Below are positions 27,075 through 34,545 of a DNA stretch of 64,000 nucleotides, piece by piece. A program made the position numbers and the translations under genes. Within the stretch, counting starts at the first letter, position 1. Each line of letters opens with the position of its first letter. The stretch is taken from contig CANCER010000006.1 in the NCBI GenBank assembly GCA_947375135.1, positions 1 through 64,000 of the forward strand, in the 5' to 3' direction. The notes under the pieces are model-generated. The model did not search any database, had not been told where the DNA came from, and saw nothing but the letters and a program-made list of their open reading frames with translations. The DNA comes from Comamonadaceae bacterium. GTDB taxonomy: Bacteria > Pseudomonadota > Gammaproteobacteria > Burkholderiales > Burkholderiaceae_C.

Positions 27075-30000
27075 TTAATGCGCAGAAGGCTGTTGCTTAG
27101 GCTGGACCGGCTCGCCAAAGCCACGCACCAAGCGTACGACCTCGTCAAGCTGTTGTTGAACGGGAAAGACGCCGCCCAAGCCTTGTGCATGCACGGTATT
27201 AAAAGGGGCATCAAAGAGCTGACCCACTTCAATAGCGCCGAACTGGCGGATGTGCTCTTTCAGCAGGGCGAGGAAGCGAAGTTGTTGGCTGTTAAGTGCG
27301 TGCAGTTGGGCAAAGGTTGTGAACTTGTCATCCACTGCTTTGTGGTCCAGGCCAACGATGTTTCGCAGGATTTGGGTGACCGGGATGGCTGTGTCGGGGT
27401 AGAACTCTCGTAACGTAGCCAGGTCGACATTAGGGTTGCGGGTGTGAAGCAAGCTGTTGAGCCGGTCCAACTCTTCCGGGCTAATGGCCTCGCCACGGCG
27501 AACCTTAAGCAAAACTGGGTCGGTTTCGAAAAGCGGTTCCAATGCCGACTGCACCGCCTTGCGGTAAATGCCAAAGTCCACCGATTTAATGTTGCTGGGC
27601 CTGGGTGTAACGATGTACTCCGCAGCATCTTCCTGTATGTCGATCCTGGTGACCAGTGGTGGCAGCGGTCGGACTGGGGCGTCTGCAAGCTGCATCACAT
27701 CACGCAATGCAAAGCGCATAGCGTCCAATTCGGCAAAGCTGGGGCTTTTCCAAAATGCGTCTGATCGAATCTTGATCAGCTCGGTAGCTTTGGCGCGTAC
27801 GGGGTTCAAGTGTGGAGGTAGTCGGTTGACCCACTCCAAGACCGTGTCACGTTGCAGATTGGGTTGGCCCGGCTTGGTGATGGCAGACGATTCTGCCTTG
27901 GCGAGCAACAGATCCCAGCGCAAGGCATCGCCCTGACCGCGCACATCAACTGAGTTCATCAACGGTGCAACGGTTTCAGCCAGCAACTGACGGGTGACAG
28001 GAGCGAAGTGGTGTACCAGCGCGGCATCGCGCGCCTGGCTGACGGCCTGCCAGTTCTCACGCACTGAGATGGCGCCATCGGGCAGAGCCACGGCGTCCTC
28101 TTGTATATGTTTGGCCAGCACATCGAATGCAGCAATGTCGGAGCATGCAAGTGCCTGGGCTGCCAACTCAATGCGAGCTTCATAGCGACGCTGAGTCAGA
28201 GGCTTGGGGACATTGGGTTCGACTTCATCGGCATTCAAATCATGGAACGCAAAATTGGCCCAGTGGTCAAAGATGAGGAATTCGGATTTGTCCAGGCCAG
28301 GTCCAAAGAGGTCTTTGCACAAGCGGGTGCCGCGACCGATCATTTGCCAGAACTTAACCTTGCTCTTTACCGGCTTGGCGAAGACGAGGTTAACTACCTC
28401 GGGCACGTCGATTCCCGTGTCCAGCATGTCCACCGATATGGCAATGCTCAGCCCGTTCTTTCCCTTGAATTCGTCGATGAGGGCCTCGGCTCGTGGCTCT
28501 TGTGAGTGGATCACGCGACAGAACTTCCCTGCAAATTGCGGGTACATCTCATCGAATAGCTCTGCAAGCAGGCGAGCGTGGTCGATATTGCGTGCAAAAA
28601 CGATGGTTTTGCCGGGGAGTTGACCGTCTGCATCGCGTATGCCGTTGTCCATCAGGTTGCGCAGGATCACACGGTTGGTGTCTTTGTTGAAGACTGCGTC
28701 ATCGATGTCCTTGGCTTCGAAATCCAAGTCATTCGGATCAATGCCCTGATCTTCCATTTGGGCGATTTGCTCGTCTGACAGGTGCGCAGCTTTGATGCCT
28801 TCACGTAGAAACTTGGTCGTGTGGGCAACCACGCGGAAGGGGACCAAATTGCGGTCGGTAATGGCCTGTTCGAGTGGATAGTTGGCGGTGGGAAGCTTGT
28901 AATCGCAACCGAAGAGTTGACATGTGCTGCGGCTGACCATTTCCACAGGCGTGGCAGTCAGACCAATCTGCAATGCGTCAAAGTATTTGAAGAGATCGCC
29001 ATAGAGGTTGTAGATGGACCTATGCGATTCGTCGGCGACGATCAGATCAAAGAAGCCAACATCAAAGGACTCGTAGTCGTTGATAAGACCTTGGTAGATG
29101 CCAATGTAGATTCTCGCGTCCAACTTACCGACGCTATTGGCTTGGCCGATGACGTAGATCGGTTCTTTGACGAAGTCATTGAACGCGTTTTTGGCTTGCT
29201 TGCGCAGTTCTTTCCGGTCACACAGGAAAAGCACGCGCTTTGCCCAGCGCGCATCGATCAGCAACTTGGCCAGCGAGATAGCCACGCGGGTTTTTCCGGT
29301 TCCGGTGGCCTGCACTATCAGGGCGCGACGGTGGCGTTGGCTGAAACGCTCTGCAACTCGGGTGACGCTCTCAATTTGGTAGAGGCGACCAGCGATTTCC
29401 GCATCGGGGCGAACGTCTTTGATCAGGTCGAGCTTTTCGCGACGCTGAAATCCGACACGGTACTGCAATGTGTCTTTTGAGTAAAAGCCATAGACCGCGC
29501 GAGGCGGGTAGCCGCCAGCGTCGTCCCAAACCCAGATGTCATGGCCGTTGGTGAAGAAAATCATCGGCCGTTGACCGTGCGTCTTCTCTAGCCCATCAGC
29601 ATATTGCTTGGCTTGTTCCTGGCCAACGCGCGCATCAACGACTGTCTTCTTGGCTTCAACAACTGCAAGCGGTTTTCCGTTGTCATCCCACAGCACGTAG
29701 TCGCAGTATCCTTTTCCAGTCGTAGTGGCTTGGTGCAGGACCTCTACTTCTTGCCCGACGGACTCATTGCTGTCAATGCCTTTGGGAACATCCCAACCGG
29801 CCATACGCAGGTCCCGGTCAATCAGCCACTTACGGGTGTTGTCTTCGCTAAAGCGCAATTGATTGGCCACTGCCGTGGCAGTCTCGCCGACTTGCACAAG
29901 CTGAACCACTGTCGGTGCTGCCTGAGCATCTGGTGATGGCGTTGTGGCTGCGGTCGCCTTGTCCGTGGAACGTAGTGCCGCCAGCTCCTGAAGCGCCTGC

Positions 30001-30539
30001 TTGAGGCGTTCTTCCTTGATGGCGTTGTCTTCGGCAAGCGCCTTCGCTTTGCGCTTGAACTCCGCCTTGGTGTCAATGCCCTCGGCAGGCGGCTCTTTAA
30101 ACGCTGCAAAATCATCAACCTGTCCACCCATGAAACTCACGTGCAGCCAACGAGCGAGTTGCCAGGCTTCATTGACACAGCGAATGGCATCGGCGGCCTC
30201 TACGCCCTCGCCGTGGGCTCCTCGGTTTCCAATCCGGCGTAAGAGATGCAGCTTGTCGAGCACCTGGGGAGCCGCTACCGTTTTGAAGCTGGCGTCATGA
30301 AGTAGGTCGACAAAGGTGGACTGAGGCATGCGCTGCAAGCGCAGCTTCAAATAGATACGGTCTACCAGTCGCTCGGCAAAATTCCGCAGCTTGACCAGCG
30401 CGCTTTCAGGGTCGGTATGAGCGTAGTGCTCCGCGTACCCGCCCATATTGGCGAGTTCCGGGCAAGCCGCACGAAGTGGCTCAAAATTCAACGATTTAAT
30501 GTCAAGCATCAAAATTTGGTCTGGTTTCGTGGCAGTCAT
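27075..30539 (-). CDS. hsdR: Type I restriction enzyme subunit R
   Basis: About 1154 residues from ATG 30539 (MTATKPDQ); the open frame reaches 30605 but the extra 22 codons overlap the activator gene. Domains in order: an N-terminal DUF4145-like helical region (about 15-110), a short coiled segment near 160-200, the PD-(D/E)XK nuclease with YCDYVLWDDNGKPLAVVEAK near 275-295, an SF2 translocase with ATGTGKTRVA near 409 and VADESHRS near 503, then the later helicase motifs IGRGTRLCKDL, and a helical C-terminal domain that docks to HsdM. It cuts unmodified DNA at a distance from the target after ATP-driven translocation. Nothing suggests inactivation. Confidence 0.95.
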   Translation of the reverse strand: MTATKPDQILMLDIKSLNFEPLRAACPELANMGGYAEHYAHTDPESALVKLRNFAERLVDRIYLKLRLQRMPQSTFVDLLHDASFKTVAAPQVLDKLHLLRRIGNRGAHGEGVEAADAIRCVNEAWQLARWLHVSFMGGQVDDFAAFKEPPAEGIDTKAEFKRKAKALAEDNAIKEERLKQALQELAALRSTDKATAATTPSPDAQAAPTVVQLVQVGETATAVANQLRFSEDNTRKWLIDRDLRMAGWDVPKGIDSNESVGQEVEVLHQATTTGKGYCDYVLWDDNGKPLAVVEAKKTVVDARVGQEQAKQYADGLEKTHGQRPMIFFTNGHDIWVWDDAGGYPPRAVYGFYSKDTLQYRVGFQRREKLDLIKDVRPDAEIAGRLYQIESVTRVAERFSQRHRRALIVQATGTGKTRVAISLAKLLIDARWAKRVLFLCDRKELRKQAKNAFNDFVKEPIYVIGQANSVGKLDARIYIGIYQGLINDYESFDVGFFDLIVADESHRSIYNLYGDLFKYFDALQIGLTATPVEMVSRSTCQLFGCDYKLPTANYPLEQAITDRNLVPFRVVAHTTKFLREGIKAAHLSDEQIAQMEDQGIDPNDLDFEAKDIDDAVFNKDTNRVILRNLMDNGIRDADGQLPGKTIVFARNIDHARLLAELFDEMYPQFAGKFCRVIHSQEPRAEALIDEFKGKNGLSIAISVDMLDTGIDVPEVVNLVFAKPVKSKVKFWQMIGRGTRLCKDLFGPGLDKSEFLIFDHWANFAFHDLNADEVEPNVPKPLTQRRYEARIELAAQALACSDIAAFDVLAKHIQEDAVALPDGAISVRENWQAVSQARDAALVHHFAPVTRQLLAETVAPLMNSVDVRGQGDALRWDLLLAKAESSAITKPGQPNLQRDTVLEWVNRLPPHLNPVRAKATELIKIRSDAFWKSPSFAELDAMRFALRDVMQLADAPVRPLPPLVTRIDIQEDAAEYIVTPRPSNIKSVDFGIYRKAVQSALEPLFETDPVLLKVRRGEAISPEELDRLNSLLHTRNPNVDLATLREFYPDTAIPVTQILRNIVGLDHKAVDDKFTTFAQLHALNSQQLRFLALLKEHIRQFGAIEVGQLFDAPFNTVHAQGLGGVFPVQQQLDEVVRLVRGFGEPVQPKQQPSAH

Positions 30540-30579
30540 GCCTTTTGTTTTGCGAGAACCGTACCAACCTCCCTTTTCC

Positions 30580-32106
30580 CTAAGTGTCGTGGTTTTCGAT
30601 GCCAAGCTTTTTGATCCAATTACCCAGAGTTTGATGATTCGAAAAGCCGAGCAATGTGGCGGCGGCAGTCTTACGATTGCCGGTTTGTTTGAGGGCGCGC
30701 GTCACGTAGTCGCGCGATACTTCGTTCAAAAGTCCTTCTAAATCAAAGCCTTGCGTAAATGGACGACCAAGAACTGCATCACCCTTCTGGGGTATTTGTA
30801 GAAGTGCGGATTCCACGTCACCTGGAAGAATTTCTGGCCCCAGGGACCAAATGGATGCGCGCAAAAGTGTGTGATATAGCTCCCGGACGTTGCCCGGCCA
30901 AGCGTGACTGTTGAGAATTTTTCTTGCACTAACGGAAAGTTTCTTCTCTTGCGCTTCTGGTTTGCCACGAGCGTCGGCGTTGATTTGAGCCAAGAACGTG
31001 TCTAGCAGCAGATCAACATCGCCTTCTCGCTCACGCAAGGGTGGCAGACGCAAAATACCTACCGCTAGGCGGTGGAACAGATCTTCCCGGAAACGCCCGT
31101 TACTGACTTCCGCTGCGAGATCTCTGTGAGTCGCAGCAATGATGCGCACATCGACCTTCACCGCCTTTGATTCGCCCAGCGGCGTGACCTCTTTAGCTTG
31201 GATAGCACGAAGCAGGCGTACCTGACTATCCAGCGGTAAGTCTCCAACCTCATCCAGAAAGAGTGTGCCTCCGTTGGCCTCCTGAAAATGGCCTTTCCTA
31301 CTACCAACCGCTCCAGTAAAAGCACCTCTGACGTGCCCGAACAACTCTGAGTTAGCCAATTCGGGAGCGATCGCTCCGCAGTTGACTGTGATGAACGGCT
31401 TGTCGGCCCTGTCACTGGCTGCCCGGATTGCCTCGGCAAAAAGTTCTTTACCTGTGCCAGTTTCACCCAGGATTAAGACCGAAACATCATGGGCGGCAAT
31501 TCGCTGAGCAAGCAAAATTTGCTTCTTTACTGATGAGCTACCGTGAACGATCTTGTTGAAATGGGGGGTACTTTCCTTTGGACCCTGAGCCAACCGCTCT
31601 ATGCGCTCGCCGCTACGCTGTAAATATTCGGGCAAGAAATCGCTAGCAAGGTCGAACGAAAAGTCGACTGATTCGAGGCCGCCTTCGCGTGACGTTTGGA
31701 TCAACTTTGCTGGGAAGCGAGTTTTAGCCAGCATGATCCAGATTGCCACCATAGCTGGAGTGCCAGGACTCAGATGAAAAGTGAGTGTGACATCGTCGCG
31801 GGGCAGACCCAGGTCTTTCAAATGTTTGCTGACCTGGGTGTAAATGGATGCGTAGTGAATCGGACTGATCAGTTCTATCTCCTGAAGGTCCACAGCATTG
31901 CCGTCGTAACCGCATTTACCTTCAAGCCACTCGCAAAACTTCTTACCACGCTCATGACCGAAATTTGTCAGTAGGCACACACGGTCATACCGCTTCACTC
32001 CAAGCAATGCAGACGCGATGGGCCCCACCCCAGACGCTATGGTTCCTTCGGCTGCAGAGTGATCTGCACTTCCTATCCAAGACACGAGCCAGTTTTGAGT
32101 TGCCAT
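30580..32106 (-). CDS. CARF-domain sigma-54-dependent activator (RtcR-like architecture)
   Basis: A 508-residue regulator and first gene of the restriction operon. The N-terminal region (about 1-160) is a CARF/RtcR-type sensor: it starts WLVSWIGSADH and carries HLSPGTPAM at 111-119, the small-residue loop that binds cyclic oligonucleotides or related ligands in CARF proteins. The central AAA+ domain has Walker A GETGTGKE at 214-221, the sigma-54-contacting GAFTGA at 261-266, and LFLDEVGD. A Fis-type helix-turn-helix ends the protein (about 465-505, GNRKTAAATLLGF). RtcR itself controls RNA repair genes, but no rtcA or rtcB is near. Here it likely turns on defence genes when a nucleotide or RNA-end signal appears. 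There is no Shine-Dalgarno before ATG 32106. Confidence 0.9.
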   Translation of the reverse strand: MATQNWLVSWIGSADHSAAEGTIASGVGPIASALLGVKRYDRVCLLTNFGHERGKKFCEWLEGKCGYDGNAVDLQEIELISPIHYASIYTQVSKHLKDLGLPRDDVTLTFHLSPGTPAMVAIWIMLAKTRFPAKLIQTSREGGLESVDFSFDLASDFLPEYLQRSGERIERLAQGPKESTPHFNKIVHGSSSVKKQILLAQRIAAHDVSVLILGETGTGKELFAEAIRAASDRADKPFITVNCGAIAPELANSELFGHVRGAFTGAVGSRKGHFQEANGGTLFLDEVGDLPLDSQVRLLRAIQAKEVTPLGESKAVKVDVRIIAATHRDLAAEVSNGRFREDLFHRLAVGILRLPPLREREGDVDLLLDTFLAQINADARGKPEAQEKKLSVSARKILNSHAWPGNVRELYHTLLRASIWSLGPEILPGDVESALLQIPQKGDAVLGRPFTQGFDLEGLLNEVSRDYVTRALKQTGNRKTAAATLLGFSNHQTLGNWIKKLGIENHDT

Positions 32107-32112
32107 CTGGCC

Positions 32113-32139
32113 ATCATAAACAAAATGCGAAAATGTAAA
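32113..32139 (-). promoter_or_regulatory. Candidate sigma-70 promoter giving a leaderless activator mRNA
   Basis: Minus strand TTTACA (32139-32134), 15 bases, TATGAT (32118-32113) in an AT-rich stretch. Transcription from it would start at about 32106, the A of the ATG itself, and there is no ribosome site upstream of that ATG. A leaderless transcript is therefore possible. The spacer is short, so confidence is low. Confidence 0.3.
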
Positions 32140-32401
32140 TAAATTTACTGCAAATGATCGTCGAAAGGTTTACGCTCAACTTGCTCACGAATTGTCTTCA
32201 AAGCCCCAGAGGTCAACCGGAATGCCCATCAAAACCCAATCACATCGACGTTAGCGGCGCGCTTCGGGAAGAAATTTCGGACAAACATCAATTGGGAGTT
32301 TTAGTAATTTTTATTGCGAAAAGTAATTATTGTTCCTACATTGATGCAATGAACTTCTCGTAAGTCATTGATTCTATTGAAATTTGAGCTCCACATATTG
32401 T

Positions 32402-32417
32402 TGGCACAAAGATCGCG
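32402..32417 (+). promoter_or_regulatory. Predicted sigma-54 (-24/-12) promoter
   Basis: TTGGCACAAAGATCGCG on the plus strand has GG at 32403-32404 and GC at 32415-32416 with exactly ten bases between, and TGGCAC is a perfect -24 element; the -12 element TCGC differs by one base from TTGC. The predicted start, near 32427, is 23 bases before the ATG of the next gene. It lies opposite the sigma-54 activator gene, which makes that activator the likely controller. The 343 bp gap 32107-32449 otherwise contains only AT-rich sequence, where enhancer sites could lie; I saw no clear repeat. Confidence 0.55.
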
Positions 32418-32449
32418 TTATCTATAGCATCAACCAACGGGAGCTTCAA

Positions 32450-32782
32450 ATGTTGTCAGCCAAGGTCACCTCACAGCAATGCAATGAAATATCACTAAGC
32501 GCACATGCGGCAGTGCGCATGCAACAACGGGGAATACCTGCCAGTGCGCTTGCCCAAGTATTGACGTATGGACGACGAATTCATGCGAAGGGAATCACCT
32601 TTCGCGTGATTGGGCGCAAAGAAGTTGCTCGTTATGCATCACATGGCATTGATCTGAAGGCATGGGAAGGCATCCATGCGCTGGTTGCCAACGATGGTGC
32701 AGTGGTGACCGTCTATCGCAATCATGACCTCAACGGGATTCGCAAAACTCGTGCACCGCGACAAAAGCACGGGCTGCACTAG
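32450..32782 (+). CDS. Small DUF4258-like protein, probable sigma-54 target gene
   Basis: A 110-residue protein. The ATG at 32450 has GGGAG six bases upstream; an open frame to 32384 crosses the predicted sigma-54 promoter and is rejected. The core SLSAHAAVRMQQRGIPASAL, then LTYGRRIHAKGITFRVIGRK and HALVANDGAVVTVYRN, resembles DUF4258/RelE-like small proteins (an H-A--RM-QRG helix, then a beta sheet). Such proteins are sometimes toxin-like; no activity can be assigned here. It is followed after 116 bases by another small gene that may be cotranscribed. Basic tail (KTRAPRQKHG). Confidence 0.65.
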   Translation: MLSAKVTSQQCNEISLSAHAAVRMQQRGIPASALAQVLTYGRRIHAKGITFRVIGRKEVARYASHGIDLKAWEGIHALVANDGAVVTVYRNHDLNGIRKTRAPRQKHGLH

Positions 32783-32898
32783 GCCGCAGCATTGGGAACA
32801 AGCCCATCAATCCAATTGGTCATAAATGAGCCACTGGAATGGAAATGATACCCCACAAGGGGCCAATACACATCGAAATGAAAGAGGAAGAATTTATT

Positions 32899-33168
32899 AT
32901 GCCAACCAATTTTTTACTGGGTACCTTGAAATTGACTGAAGCTGCTAGGTTGGTACTCAAACGACAACCCTATGACCTGATTGCTAGGCACGCCATCAAC
33001 GAGCACGGCGCAGTCACCGCACCGGAGTTAAAGCAAAACATAAAGAGTATGAAAACTCTCGGCCCGATCATTTCGCGATATCGAGCCAACCCCACCGATC
33101 CAGATTCCCCGAATGTTGTGGTTATAACAAAGAAATCCTGGTGTGAAACAGTCATTTGCATTGAATAA
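32899..33168 (+). CDS. Small hypothetical protein downstream of the DUF4258-like gene
   Basis: An 89-residue protein from ATG 32899 (MPTNFLLGTLKLT) with GAGGAAG nine bases upstream; an in-frame ATG at 32839 adds 20 residues without obvious conservation. The sequence has a helical first half (LTEAARLVLKRQPYDLIARH), then an ISRYRANPTDPDSPNVVVIT segment. The pattern recalls small plasmid- and island-borne proteins with an LxS-Y ... ViTe ... T-V-L ending, but I cannot name the family with certainty. Position suggests a two-gene unit with the preceding gene, under the predicted sigma-54 promoter; a toxin-antitoxin or DNA-mimic type role is only speculation. Confidence 0.55.
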   Translation: MPTNFLLGTLKLTEAARLVLKRQPYDLIARHAINEHGAVTAPELKQNIKSMKTLGPIISRYRANPTDPDSPNVVVITKKSWCETVICIE

Positions 33169-33607
33169 AGCTGAACCTGAGCGTAGAAAAGGCCGTGATT
33201 GCCGATTGCTACGTCAACGTGACCGATACTTGCCGCCGGGGCCGTTCTTGGCCACCCTTACCGATGAACTAAAGCGCGCCGTCGTCCCCGACTACGGAGA
33301 AAGACCTACTCCGAAGAATTTTCAGCCACATCGGTGGGAGTGAAATATTCGAAAGAAATGACATTGGCACGATAGACGTAGGTTTGCATATGTCAGTTAG
33401 AGACTGGATTTCGTTACCTGGCCAAATCGTAGAACCTGAGTGGAGAATGATATTTTGATTAATGTAGACCCAATGCCCGATGAACTCGCTATTGCTCATG
33501 AAGGCCGTCGGATGCATATTGTGGGCGTAGCAAAATGGAATGATTGTTTTTGCCGCCCCGAAATTAATCCATGGCGCCGATCGAAAATGGCCCACCTCCC
33601 ATTTTGA
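33143..33607 (+). pseudogene. Frameshifted remnant of an unknown protein gene
   Basis: Three reading-frame pieces follow each other. Frame one, from ATG 33143, reads to VVPDYGE near 33300. A second frame then gives KDLLRRIFSHIGGSEIFERN, DIGTIDVGLHMSVRDWISLP and GQIVEPEWRMIF, ending at a stop near 33458. A third frame continues LINVDPMPDELAIAHEGRRM, HIVGVAKWNDCFCRPEINPW and RRSKMAHLPF, ending at the TGA 33605-33607. The pieces read as one soluble protein broken by shifts near 33297 and at the T-run near 33455. I do not recognise the protein. It may be a decaying gene or contain sequencing errors. The first piece is the least certain part. Confidence 0.55.
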
Positions 33608-33831
33608 AAACCGAATTCAGGCAATGGCTTCAAGGCTATCGTGCTGGGGCATTCGAATGTCGGCACCTGGGTCAAAGACTCGGCGGCAGCAACAAACGTA
33701 GCCTCATAGAAATGTTGTGGTCTTGCATTTGCCATACCAACCTCGTAATGCAATAGGACCTGGCCAACACGTCTGGCAAAGTCAGCTTGTATTCGCTCAT
33801 CCTCAGTTTCGATGTAGTCCATGACTTCCAC
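33496..33831 (-). CDS. Hypothetical small protein, probably a truncated fragment
   Basis: A 111-residue frame from GTG 33831 (ATG at 33822 also possible), overlapping the stop of the SHOCT gene by one base. The first 75 residues (DYIETEDERIQADFARRVGQ, then FYEATFVAAAESL) look like a natural helical protein, but the last 35 lie antisense to the remnant gene ending at 33607, so the original 3' end was probably lost at a junction near 33600. No family is recognised. Confidence 0.35.
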   Translation of the reverse strand: MEVMDYIETEDERIQADFARRVGQVLLHYEVGMANARPQHFYEATFVAAAESLTQVPTFECPSTIALKPLPEFGFQNGRWAIFDRRHGLISGRQKQSFHFATPTICIRRPS

Positions 33832-34364
33832 TAAGTAATCAAGCCGCCCAATACCTTCGCCTTCTGCGCCTCAAACTCCGCCGGCGTCAGAATGCCCTTC
33901 TTCAACAAGTCATCCAGTTTCAAAAGCTCCGCGTACACATCTTTCACTGGTGCTACGGGCGCCGCCGGGGCCACGTGAGATTGAGTCTGCACAAGCTCAT
34001 TTGCAGGTTTTCCGGCGGAGGACGGGGGCCGGGTCAAATTCGTGTACACCCCGAAACTTGCGCCCACCATTGCGCCCACTGCGGGGCCCACAAATGGAAC
34101 TGGCACCGCGAGGACTGCCCCTGCCGCTGCGCCCTTGGCTGCATCCTTAACCAGGTCGGAGCTCATCACTTCCTTACCCATGCGCGTTGCCTCGACAGCG
34201 GTATCGGTAGCGGCCTTCTTTACCCACGCCATGGCGTGGTCTCTTTGCTCCTCGTCAGGCCTGTGTTCCTGTACAAACGCATTGGCTTTGGTAGCAGCGG
34301 ATGACAGTGCCACGCCTGCCTTGCTACCGAGTTCACTGGCCATATCAAACAGTTTTCTTTTCAT
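33831..34364 (-). CDS. SHOCT-domain protein with glycine-rich hydrophobic segment
   Basis: A 177-residue protein; ATG 34364 has GGAG eight bases upstream. The C-terminal 30 residues (VYAELLKLDDLLKKGILTPA, then EFEAQKAKVLG) form a SHOCT motif, a short helical hairpin found at the ends of many membrane-associated or oligomerising proteins. The middle (about 80-125) is a Gly/Ala-rich hydrophobic stretch, AAKGAAAGAVLAVPVPFVGP, then AVGAMVGASFGVY, resembling glycine-zipper segments that insert into membranes. The N-terminal third is an amphipathic helix. No signal peptide. Function unknown; membrane association is inferred. Confidence 0.7.
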   Translation of the reverse strand: MKRKLFDMASELGSKAGVALSSAATKANAFVQEHRPDEEQRDHAMAWVKKAATDTAVEATRMGKEVMSSDLVKDAAKGAAAGAVLAVPVPFVGPAVGAMVGASFGVYTNLTRPPSSAGKPANELVQTQSHVAPAAPVAPVKDVYAELLKLDDLLKKGILTPAEFEAQKAKVLGGLIT

Positions 34365-34545
34365 ACGGGGATCTCCTGAAAAAATGTCCACGCCGTGCGG
34401 CAGTCATGCTCACGTCTGGCACGGACGAAGGGGGGCTTTGAAGGTGCGATTGACCACATGGGGGCATCCAATGCGAATGTTGCAAGCACGATGCCCGCTA
34501 CTCCGTCGAAGTGAAAAAGGAGTCATCGCATATAGCCCTCAACGC

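Noticed and set aside
30580..32106. RtcR controlling RNA repair
   Set aside because: No rtcA or rtcB gene lies anywhere in the window; the neighbours are restriction genes.
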